This document shows positions 27,501 to 33,770 of a stretch of DNA of 64,000 nucleotides, piece by piece. The position numbers and the translations under genes are program-made. Numbering within the stretch: the stretch's first letter is position 1; every line of letters starts with the position of its first letter. The stretch spans positions 278,156 to 342,155 of the forward strand of contig JADJNZ010000007.1 of the NCBI GenBank assembly GCA_016714015.1. Reading direction: 5' to 3'. This DNA comes from Gemmatimonadota bacterium (lineage in GTDB: Bacteria > Gemmatimonadota > Gemmatimonadetes > Gemmatimonadales > Gemmatimonadaceae). The notes beneath the pieces were generated by a model. It saw only the letters and a program-made list of their open reading frames with translations, did not search any database and was not told the DNA's origin.

Positions 27501-27871
27501 TCGAGGATGGCGAGGGCCTCGCGCACCGAGAGCGGGCCACGCGCGAGGCGCGCGGCGAGCGACTCGCCGCGCACGAGCGGCATGACGAAGTAGGGTGTGT
27601 CCTCGACGGTGTCCGCGCTGAAGAGCGGGACGATGTTGGGATGCTGCAGCGTGGCGAGGAGCGCGATCTCGCGGGCGAAGCGGTCGCGGGCCTCGGGCGT
27701 CGCGAGGCGGCGGGCGACGCGCTTGATGACGACGCGCCGGTCGAGCTTCCGCTCGCGCCCGACGAGGAGGTCGGCCATCCCGCCGCCGCCGAGCGGCTCG
27801 AGATCGGCGAAGCGCTCGTCGAGCGCCTCGGCGAACGCGCGCAGGTCGGGGTCGGAGATGGGCGGCAGCAT
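24521..27871 (-). CDS. Ser/Thr protein kinase fused to ADOP/MacB-type permease
   Basis: A single 1116-residue frame. Residues ~22-285 form a Hanks-type kinase: Gly-rich loop at 28-33, K50 in VVIKR, catalytic HRDIKPGN at 140-147, DFG at 159-161 and MSPEQF at 196-201. After a ~30-residue linker, residues ~318-1116 are a complete double FtsX/MacB permease (WREVRQAWRALRRTPTVLAGS, RQPELAVRAALGATRWDVM written in the first block, QQRREFAIRSALGASPGRI in the second). The kinase replaces the cytoplasmic N-terminal region found in other ADOP proteins. It probably phosphorylates the permease or an ATPase partner in response to membrane signals. No stop or frame change separates the halves. Confidence 0.93.
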   Translation of the reverse strand: MLPPISDPDLRAFAEALDERFADLEPLGGGGMADLLVGRERKLDRRVVIKRVARRLATPEARDRFAREIALLATLQHPNIVPLFSADTVEDTPYFVMPLVRGESLAARLARGPLSVREALAILEDVTQALEAAHAAGVIHRDIKPGNILLTGSAAVVADFGIAKAVSRAGGAGAIPLRTPTDLTLEGFSLGTPRYMSPEQFAGDATADHRVDLYALGVVAYEMISGSPPFAGNTPSALARAHVAEVPAALRTRRADVPPALDALILKCLEKDPARRPASASELLRALRSPSLQAAPETRRSDGVDRTDGKAHPLAGLWREVRQAWRALRRTPTVLAGSVFCLAVGIGSTAAIVSVVDRVMLRPVDVEEADRLVSIFRSLPMSDVLPFSAPNYLDLAGEPSAEGIAAFASTSRLIALGDRFEPAFVIRATGPFFPVLRTRALHGRLLLPSDDDPSQPAVVVASHEYWQSHLGASPTVVGTTLRLDGEAHEIVGVLPPRFRITNGGTTYEGDLYIPARFDENERRQRTSNFLRVFGRLKPGQSAAQLEAALTQRFAPVLDENPSLKGHGIHVQSLVSDAGATFVRPLGLLIVATLAVLVIAVINVSSLLLARGLKRQPELAVRAALGATRWDVMRPVFVEGAIIAMLGCVAGLGIAHLAVRGMAVLGSARIVQLKYATIDWRVMLTALVMALFAAAAGTLAPAWRAARAMPADALRGGRGSDGRHQHRTLATLVVVEGALAMLLLISAGLVMKGFIRVANQEAGFDPSGVLTMRVRVAPTDFEPGRAAVGFLTPALEAVRAVPGVTAVGAISQLPYHEWGWNAWVRYEGQPELPPNDRPLVETRNTTPGFFAATGQRLIAGRLLDEREWSADTLQRVVVNAALVARDFKDRDPIGQRFTFGDRPIEIVGVVSDIRNFGPVDEPMPEAYWTFAQRHPAAVGYSLLIRTDRADPTSIAAEVERSLRAVYPGVAVSRVLPMRQVMYDAIGWPRFIFALFGTLATVALVLALAGLFGMLSYAVEQQRREFAIRSALGASPGRIRQQILQRAGTIVALSLGIGLALAWGVTRLMAALLYGVEPRDPAVWGFATIAMGLAGLAAAAAPAWQASRTAPMSVMRAD

Positions 27872-28105
27872 GCGCGTAGGACAGGCACGCTATCCGCATG
27901 GTTCGCATCCGGGTGCGGTCTGGGGGACGAATCGCGCCGGCGGCGTGCCGAGCCGTTCGTTGCTCATGGCCGTCAGCGGCGGGCGAACTCCCCGCAGGAT
28001 GATGGGACGAATGGAGTGACGAACCGATGTGACCGTGGAGATGCTCGCGGGGTTCTACGGGCACGAAGGTCGGTAGCGTGATCACTTCCACGAGAAGAGG
28101 CCCGG
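27872..28105. other. Divergent intergenic region between kinase-permease and lipoprotein
   Basis: No gene is seen. Two copies of GGGACGAAT lie at 27924-27932 and 28005-28013, 81 bp apart; both read ATTCGTCCC towards the kinase-permease gene. They may be promoter or regulator sites. Confidence 0.35.
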
Positions 28106-28636
28106 ATGCGAAGCCCACGTCGTCATGCTCACCGCTCGCGCACCATCGCGAGCTTGCTCCTATTGCTCGCCGTGGCGGCGGCCTGCGATCCGTCGGTCGG
28201 ACCCGACGAGCGGAACCCGTTGCGCGGGGTGCGACAGGTGTCCGCCGCGGACTCGACGGGGGCTGGCGTGCCGCAACCGTTGTCGCCGATCGGCTCCGGA
28301 TCGGTCGTGGGGACCGTGATCGGGCCCTCGACCCCAGGCGCCGGGAACGACAGCTTGCTGAGCGCACCGCGCATCGCCGGCGTGGTGATCCGCATCCATC
28401 CGGTGCTGGGCGACGAGGACGCCGCGGCGCCGACGCTCGGGCCGGTCGTCGCGACCCTCACGACCGATGCGAATGGGCGGTTCGCGACGCCGGTGATCGG
28501 GAGCACGAGCCTTGGGCATGTGTTCACCTTCACGCCGCCGTCCGGGTCGTCCTCCGCGGCGGTGTGGACGCGCACGCAGTTCTGGTCCAACAGCGCGGCC
28601 ACGCCGTGGTGGGTGATGCTTCCGCGCGTGCCGTGA
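28106..28636 (+). CDS. Lipoprotein with carboxypeptidase-regulatory-like fold
   Basis: A 176-residue lipoprotein with lipobox LAVAAAC (C27) after a basic n-region. The mature chain begins with a Pro/Ser-rich linker and continues with a beta-sandwich-like segment: IAGVVIRIHPVLGDED, then VATLTTDANGRFATPVIG, the pattern of carboxypeptidase-regulatory-like/SdrD-B domains. It probably sits on the inner or outer membrane. The function is unknown. It diverges from the kinase-permease gene. Confidence 0.8.
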   Translation: MRSPRRHAHRSRTIASLLLLLAVAAACDPSVGPDERNPLRGVRQVSAADSTGAGVPQPLSPIGSGSVVGTVIGPSTPGAGNDSLLSAPRIAGVVIRIHPVLGDEDAAAPTLGPVVATLTTDANGRFATPVIGSTSLGHVFTFTPPSGSSSAAVWTRTQFWSNSAATPWWVMLPRVP

Positions 28637-28649
28637 GGTTGACGGCAGG

Positions 28650-29447
28650 TCACCGATAGACGGTGGGCGTCGCGGGATGGCGCGCGAGCGCCATCGCCGC
28701 GGCGCGCTGCAGCACCCGGACCGTGGTGGTGTCGCTGGAGGCGCCGGGGATCCGCGGCGGGAGCGATTCCGGCGCGGTGCCGATGAGACGCGAGAGGATC
28801 ACGAGCGCCGCGACGTAGGTGCCGCGCCGGGTGGGGTGCAGGCCGTCGTTCGAATACACCCCGATGTCCGCATCGAGGCCGAGCGCGTCGGTGAAGGCGT
28901 CGCCGGCAGGCGCGAAGATCCCCTGCACGGCGACGGCGGCGTTGAAGTACGAGGTGACCGCCGCGTCGGCGTCGAAGCGGCGCGACGTGATGGGCCAGAC
29001 CTGGTAGAGCACGGGCTCCGCACCGGCGGCGCGGATGAGCGGCGCGAACTGCGTGGTCCACGAGCGCAGATGCTGCTGGCTCTCGGGCAACGCCGACGTC
29101 CCCTGCTGGAGGACGACGAACTCCCAGTCGGAACGTTCGAGCGTGCGCAGCACCGTCCCGACGTAGTAGTGGTCCTCGAGGGCGAAGTCGGCTTCGGCGA
29201 TGACAGCGGTCCGCAGCGCCGTGTCGCCAGACGTGCGCGCCAGCGACTGGACCATCGCGGGCAGGTCGTTCGCGTAGGTGAGCGAGTTGCCGACGAAGAG
29301 GACACGGCGGTTCCCGGCAACGACGGGCACGTGCGTGGACGGCGCGACCGAGGGAAGGCAGGCGGCGAAGAGGGCGAGCGGGAACAGGGCGGCGGCCGCG
29401 AAGCGCAGGGCAAGGCGGGGACCGACGGTGAGGGGCGGGTGCGGCAT
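28650..29447 (-). CDS. SGNH/GDSL-like hydrolase lipoprotein
   Basis: A 265-residue protein with lipobox LFAAC at the end of a long hydrophobic segment. The SGNH core is visible: block I VLFVGNSLTYANDLP with the nucleophile Ser, VLQQGTS in the middle (block III-like), and DGLHPTRRGTY with the D-x-x-H pair near the C-terminus. It may be a periplasmic esterase or lipase-like enzyme; some proteins of this branch are annotated as DUF4886-like. It converges with the 28106 lipoprotein. Confidence 0.82.
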   Translation of the reverse strand: MPHPPLTVGPRLALRFAAAALFPLALFAACLPSVAPSTHVPVVAGNRRVLFVGNSLTYANDLPAMVQSLARTSGDTALRTAVIAEADFALEDHYYVGTVLRTLERSDWEFVVLQQGTSALPESQQHLRSWTTQFAPLIRAAGAEPVLYQVWPITSRRFDADAAVTSYFNAAVAVQGIFAPAGDAFTDALGLDADIGVYSNDGLHPTRRGTYVAALVILSRLIGTAPESLPPRIPGASSDTTTVRVLQRAAAMALARHPATPTVYR

Positions 29448-29747
29448 CCGACGCTCGGGTGGAGAGGGGAGGTTGGCTTCCTATAGAAGAGAGCGGTACG
29501 CGAGCGCGCGTGTGGCCGTGGCGGGACCGGACGTGCCCTCGCTGGGACGAAGCGAGACGGAGCGGACGCGTCGCATCGAATCGTGAGAGCCCTGGAACGG
29601 AACGTTAGGGGGTCTTCCGCCATGCGCGGGCTCAAGTGATTGACTCCCAACAGGTTAGGGATCGCACGCCGCTGGCGGTGTTCTTGCTTTCACTCACGCT
29701 GTCACCGCACCATCCCCACGTTCCGTCACCTTTTGGAGTGAAACACG
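29448..29747. other. 300-bp divergent spacer without gene
   Basis: No coding frame with a plausible start and product is seen. The spacer contains a sigma54-type -24/-12 element near its right end and a near-copy of the GGGACGAAT motif (GGGACGAAG, 29544-29552). Confidence 0.5.
29673..29688 (+). promoter_or_regulatory. Candidate sigma54 (-24/-12) promoter
   Basis: TGGCGGTGTTCTTGCT has the invariant GG and GC separated by exactly 10 bp, as in the sigma54 consensus TGGCAC-N5-TTGC. It lies 60 bp upstream of the lipoprotein ATG at 29748, so transcription would start near 29699. No enhancer-binding protein gene or enhancer site was recognised nearby. Confidence 0.4.
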
Positions 29748-30269
29748 ATGCACCGCCGTTCCTCGATCCTCGCCCTCCTCGCCATCGGCACTTTGCTCAC
29801 CGCCTGCGCTGATGCCGGCTCGCCGTTGGAGCCGCAGCTGCGATCGTCCGTCGCGACGGCCGCGGCGAAGGGCGCCGACGGCCCGACCACCACCGCGGGC
29901 GCGTACGACGGCTTCTGGGTGGAGAGCCCGACTTCGAGGTTCCAGCTGCCGAACGGCACCTTCCAGGAGGTCTGGGTGGAGTTCACGCTCAGCACGAAGA
30001 ACGGGAGCTACACCGGCACCGCGAACCGCTATGTGAGCTACTACGACGCCGCGGGCAACCCGATCGCGCTGCGCACCAACCTCGGCACGCCGGGGCGGGT
30101 GAGCGCGACCGAGACGGCGGCCGGGATCAACGTCGGCATCACGCGCCTCGGCGAGTCGAAGTTGAGCATCGGCTACCAGTTCGGCGCGAGCGCGGACAAG
30201 ACGGTGCTGACGAATCTTCGCTTGGCGGGGACGGCGACCGCGATCGGGTTCGTGAAGAGCGTGAACTGA
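29748..30269 (+). CDS. Lipoprotein of unknown function
   Basis: A 173-residue lipoprotein with lipobox LLTAC (C20) and a Ser/Ala/Thr-rich linker. The mature domain (YDGFWVESPTSRFQLPNG ... VGITRLGESKLSIGYQFG) appears all-beta with Gly-rich turns; I do not recognise the family. GGAG 9 nt upstream supports the ATG. It is the first gene of a same-strand run reaching the hybrid kinase at 33771. A hairpin (7-bp arms, 30273-30296) follows its stop. Confidence 0.8.
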   Translation: MHRRSSILALLAIGTLLTACADAGSPLEPQLRSSVATAAAKGADGPTTTAGAYDGFWVESPTSRFQLPNGTFQEVWVEFTLSTKNGSYTGTANRYVSYYDAAGNPIALRTNLGTPGRVSATETAAGINVGITRLGESKLSIGYQFGASADKTVLTNLRLAGTATAIGFVKSVN

Positions 30270-30272
30270 CGG

Positions 30273-30296
30273 CACGCCGTCGACCCTTGCGGCGTG
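30273..30296 (+). terminator. Possible hairpin after lipoprotein gene
   Basis: CACGCCG and CGGCGTG form a 7-bp GC-rich stem with a 10-nt loop, starting 4 nt after the stop. No T tract follows, so it may be a weak terminator or an RNA-stabilising stem. Confidence 0.35.
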
Positions 30297-30320
30297 GGCA
30301 CTCGCTGAGGAGTATGCGGG

Positions 30321-31328
30321 ATGCTCACGCTGCTGGTCGCACTCGCCGTCGCGCTCCCGCCCTCGTGCGGCTCGGTCGATCGCGACCGGGATGCCGCGCC
30401 GCAGCACTACATCTTCTTCCGCCGTGACCACGAGCGCATCGCGGAGCTCGGCTTCCTTTCGAATCCATCCATCGCCGGCGCCCAGCTCACGTACACCTGG
30501 CGCGAGTTGGAGCCGGCACCCGGGCAGTACGAGTTCGCCGCGATCCATGAGCTGCTTTCGTTCCTGCGCGCCCGCGGCAAGCGGCTCTTCCTCCAGGTGC
30601 AGGACGTCTCGTTCGGGGAGCGGGTACTGGTCCCCGACTACCTGCTGACGGACTCGGCGTACCACGGCGGCATCGCGCGGAAGTACGAGGCGGACGCCGA
30701 CGGCCGAGTGCGATTCGACGGCATCGTCGCGCGCCGGTGGGATCCCGCGGTGCGCGACCGCATGGCGCGCCTCCTCGCGGCGCTCGCGCGCGAGTTCGAT
30801 GGCGCGATCGAGGGCGTGGTCCTCGCGGAGACGTCCCTGAGCTTCGACGACGTGCGGCAGGCGCCGGCGGACTTCACGCCCGAGGGATATGCGGCAAGTG
30901 TCCGCGCGCTCATGGGCGCCGCGCGCGCGGCGTTCCAGCGCTCGTGCGTGGTGATCTATGCCAACTTCATGCCCGGCGAGAGTCTCCCCTCCGAGGACCA
31001 CGGACTCCTGCGCGGCGTGCACGCGCACGCGGCGTCGATCGGCATGGCGGTCGGCGGGCCGGACGTCCTGCCGTATCGCCCATTCCAGCGGAGTCATAGT
31101 CTCGCGCTGATCGAGCAGCGACCGCCGGGCGTGGTCGCCGCGATGGCGGTGCAGGACGGCAACCTCGCCGACCGGGACCAGCGCACCGGGCAGCGCATCC
31201 TGGTGCCCGAGCTGTACGCGTTCGCCGTGACGCGGCTGCGGCTCGACTATATCTTCTGGGGCACGGAGGAGCCCTACTACACCCAGGACGTGCTCCCCTT
31301 CTTGCGCGGGCTGCGGCAAGACCGTTGA
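30321..31328 (+). CDS. Secreted glycoside-hydrolase-like TIM-barrel protein
   Basis: A 335-residue protein with a hydrophobic start (LTLLVALAVALPPSCGS), a signal peptide or lipoprotein signal (C16). WRELEPAPGQYEF is the W..xEPxxGxY signature seen at the start of beta-galactosidase-like TIM barrels (GH42/GH2-clan). Later segments FLQVQDVSF, GVVLAETSLSFDD (possible acid/base Glu), VVIYANFMPG and DYIFWGTEEPYY fit barrel strands and a second acidic site. The substrate is unknown. GAGGAG 8 nt upstream supports the ATG. Its stop lies 32 bp before the next gene. Confidence 0.7.
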   Translation: MLTLLVALAVALPPSCGSVDRDRDAAPQHYIFFRRDHERIAELGFLSNPSIAGAQLTYTWRELEPAPGQYEFAAIHELLSFLRARGKRLFLQVQDVSFGERVLVPDYLLTDSAYHGGIARKYEADADGRVRFDGIVARRWDPAVRDRMARLLAALAREFDGAIEGVVLAETSLSFDDVRQAPADFTPEGYAASVRALMGAARAAFQRSCVVIYANFMPGESLPSEDHGLLRGVHAHAASIGMAVGGPDVLPYRPFQRSHSLALIEQRPPGVVAAMAVQDGNLADRDQRTGQRILVPELYAFAVTRLRLDYIFWGTEEPYYTQDVLPFLRGLRQDR

Positions 31329-31360
31329 TCGCCATCCTCACGCATCGCCTCGAGGTCAGC

Positions 31361-31909
31361 ATGCTCCGGCGGCTCCCGTTCCTCGCGCTCCTGATCGTGG
31401 CGGGCACGTCGCCGCTCGCCGCGCAGTCGACCCCCGAGGCGGCGTCGCAGCGGTACGCCAGCGCCATGAAGCGCAGCGACTGGGCCGCGGCCGCCCGCCT
31501 CATGCATCCGGACGCGCTGACCCAGCTGCGCGGCATCTTCGCGCCGATCGTGAGTGGACCGGCAGCGGCCGAGGTCGGACCGGCGCTCTTCGGCGTGCGA
31601 TCGGCCGCCGAGTTCGCGAGCATGAGCGACACGGTGATGTTCGCGACCCTGTTGGGCAATCTGATGGCGCAGTCCCCGACGATGGTGACGGCGCTCCAGT
31701 CGGCGACGATCACGTCGATCGGGCACGTGCAGGGCGGCGCCGACACCGCGTTCGTCGTCAATCGGACCGAGATGTCGCTCGAGGGCGTCGGCCTGGCGCA
31801 GTTCGAGGTGCTGCCGTTCGCCAGATACCAGGGCGAGTGGCGCGCGCTGCTCAAGGCGGACTTCACCAACATGGGCGCGATGATGCGGAAGGCGATGGGG
31901 TCACCGTGA
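31361..31909 (+). CDS. Secreted protein of unknown function (SnoaL-like size)
   Basis: A 182-residue protein with a clear signal peptide (LRRLPFLALLIVAGTSPLAAQ). The mature part begins with helical PEAASQRYASAMKRSDWAAAARLM, typical of NTF2/SnoaL-like or DUF4440-like secreted proteins, and ends in beta strands. No catalytic residues can be named. GAGG 5 nt upstream supports ATG 31361; a TTG at 31325 would add 12 residues without improving the signal. Confidence 0.75.
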   Translation: MLRRLPFLALLIVAGTSPLAAQSTPEAASQRYASAMKRSDWAAAARLMHPDALTQLRGIFAPIVSGPAAAEVGPALFGVRSAAEFASMSDTVMFATLLGNLMAQSPTMVTALQSATITSIGHVQGGADTAFVVNRTEMSLEGVGLAQFEVLPFARYQGEWRALLKADFTNMGAMMRKAMGSP

Positions 31910-31913
31910 GCGC

Positions 31914-32192
31914 GTGATCTTCCGAGGCATGAGCGTGGCGGCCGACTGGCCGGAGCGCCTCCGTCTGGCACAGCAGGTGACCCAGTGCACCCCGAACGGC
32001 GAGGCGCGCGCGCGCGTGCGGTTCGGTGACGAACTGGAGGATTGGGGGGCCGACCGCGGGCCGTGTCACGATTGCGCGGCGGTCAAGGGAGAGTTCCATG
32101 TGCCCGGGTGCGACGTGGAGCGTTGCCCGGAGTGCGGCGGGCAGATCCACGCGTGCGAGTGCGACTGGCCAGACCTGGACGAGGGAGTGTAG
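31914..32192 (+). CDS. Small zinc-ribbon-like protein
   Basis: A 92-residue cytoplasmic protein. Its C-terminal half has the Cys/His pattern CHDC...GEFHVPGCDVERCPEC...CEC, which could bind two zinc ions and recurs in small uncharacterised bacterial proteins. No catalytic function is known to me. The start is GTG 31914, or ATG 31929, which has GAGG too close (1 nt). It sits between a secreted protein and a YcxB-like membrane protein in a tightly spaced run. Confidence 0.7.
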   Translation: MIFRGMSVAADWPERLRLAQQVTQCTPNGEARARVRFGDELEDWGADRGPCHDCAAVKGEFHVPGCDVERCPECGGQIHACECDWPDLDEGV

Positions 32193-32206
32193 CGCATGGA
32201 GCACGC

Positions 32207-32728
32207 ATGCAGGTGACCGTCGAGTTCCCCTTCGACGCGGCGGAGCACCGCCGCGCCTCGTTCGCCGTGATGCGCACACTGCCGTCGCGCTGGATCGGTC
32301 CGGTGCTGGCGCTGATCCCGCTGGCGTTCGGACTCTGGCCCGTCCTCGCCGCACGGCGCGAGGTGTCGACGCTGAGCATGGTCGCGAGTGCGCTGCCGTG
32401 GATGCTCGTCGCCGTCACGTTCGCGTTCCTCACGCCCATCGCCGTGTGGGCGACGGCGCGACGCATCGCGCGCCACGACCCGAGTGCGCGCGGCGTCCAG
32501 ATGCGCCACCTCGACGCGACCGGGTTCCGCTCGACGGGCAACGGCGTCGGGGTCGAGGTGCCGTGGCATGCGATCCAGCGCTGCGTCGAGACGGAGGGGT
32601 TCTTCCTCTTCTTCTACACGAAGCAGCTCGCGTACTACCTCGGGAAATCGCGCCTGAGCGCGGAGCAGTGCGACGTCGTCCGGTCGCTAATCGCGACGCA
32701 TGCGGCGTCGGCGGGCGTCCGCCCGTGA
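32207..32728 (+). CDS. YcxB-like membrane protein
   Basis: A 173-residue protein with two transmembrane helices (around IGPVLALIPLAFGLWPVLAA and ALPWMLVAVTFAFLTPIAVW) and a cytoplasmic C-terminal domain containing VEVPWHAIQRCVETEGFFLFF, the typical YcxB pattern. The function is unknown. GGAG 5 nt upstream fixes the ATG; the stop overlaps the next ATG by one base. Confidence 0.82.
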   Translation: MQVTVEFPFDAAEHRRASFAVMRTLPSRWIGPVLALIPLAFGLWPVLAARREVSTLSMVASALPWMLVAVTFAFLTPIAVWATARRIARHDPSARGVQMRHLDATGFRSTGNGVGVEVPWHAIQRCVETEGFFLFFYTKQLAYYLGKSRLSAEQCDVVRSLIATHAASAGVRP

Positions 32729-33441
32729 TGGCAAGGAAGGCCGACTGGTCCTACGTCGCCATCGCCGTCCTCACCTTGCTCGTCGTCGTGCTGGGGTTCG
32801 GCCGGACCTACGCGCTTCCGATGGTGAACGGGACCTTCGGAGGACCACGCGTCCTCCATCTGCACGGCGCCTTCGCCCTCGCGTGGGTCCTGCTCTTCGT
32901 CGCGCAGCCGCTGCTCGTGCGCACCGGCCGTCGCGACGTCCACCGGCGCCTCGGCCGACTCGGGGTGCCGATCGCGATCGGCGTCGTATTGACGATGCTG
33001 CCGGCGGGGGCCTATCAGGTCACGCGCGACCTCGCGGCCGGGGTCGGCCCGTCGAGCGTCTCGGCGATCGTGGGCGTCGTGACGTCGGGGGTCCTGTTCC
33101 TGACGCTCGTGTCCCTCGGCATCGGTGCGCGCGCGGACCGCGATGCGCATGCGCGCTGGTTGCTGCTCGCGACCCTCGTGGTCGCGTGGCCGGCGTGGTT
33201 CCGCCTGCGGCACTGGTTCCCCGGGGTGCCGCGCCCCGAGATCTGGTTCGCGCTGGTGCTGCCGTACCTGTGGGTCGGCGTCGCCATGCTCCGCGATCGC
33301 CTGTCGCGCGGCTCCGTGCATCCGGTACTGTCGATCGCCGGGTCGGCGGTGGTGCTCGAGCAGTCGCTCGAGGCCGTCGTGTACGACACGCCGCCGTGGC
33401 GAGCGATGGCGGATGTGCTGTATGGATGGCTGCACGCATGA
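32728..33441 (+). CDS. Multi-pass membrane protein, function unknown
   Basis: A 237-residue integral membrane protein with about seven hydrophobic segments. HLHGAFALAWVLLFVAQPLL followed by RRDVHRRLGRLG is a recurring signature of uncharacterised 6-7 TM proteins; conserved His residues (HLHG, DVHRR) might bind heme or metal, which is inference. It overlaps the previous gene by one base and the following small membrane gene by 4 bp. Confidence 0.8.
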   Translation: MARKADWSYVAIAVLTLLVVVLGFGRTYALPMVNGTFGGPRVLHLHGAFALAWVLLFVAQPLLVRTGRRDVHRRLGRLGVPIAIGVVLTMLPAGAYQVTRDLAAGVGPSSVSAIVGVVTSGVLFLTLVSLGIGARADRDAHARWLLLATLVVAWPAWFRLRHWFPGVPRPEIWFALVLPYLWVGVAMLRDRLSRGSVHPVLSIAGSAVVLEQSLEAVVYDTPPWRAMADVLYGWLHA

Positions 33442-33680
33442 GGAACCACCTGCGCACCCTCGGCTGGTTGCTCATCGGCATGGGCGTCGTGTTCGGCGGC
33501 GTGACGACGCTCTCGCTGCTCGGGGCGTTCCCGCTCACCATCGAGGTGTTCCACCGGTCGATCACGAGTACGCGAGAGCGATGGATCCTCGTCGCGTGCT
33601 GGGGCGTGGCCGTGCTCGTGGGCGGCCTGCTCGTCATGCTGACGCGGTCGGCCGGACAGCGTGACAGAACGACATCGTAG
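33438..33680 (+). CDS. Small two-helix membrane protein
   Basis: The 80-residue protein has two transmembrane helices (GWLLIGMGVVFGGVTTLSLLG and WILVACWGVAVLVGGLLVML) and a short basic tail. Its ATG overlaps the previous stop (ATGA), so it is translationally coupled. I do not recognise the family. Confidence 0.75.
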   Translation: MRNHLRTLGWLLIGMGVVFGGVTTLSLLGAFPLTIEVFHRSITSTRERWILVACWGVAVLVGGLLVMLTRSAGQRDRTTS

Positions 33681-33770
33681 CGCGATCTCCCAGGCCGTGT
33701 AGCATGCCGGGACCGCCCACCGCATATTTCAACGCAAGGAACGGCAGGCACGCACGGTTCGGAGACTCCG

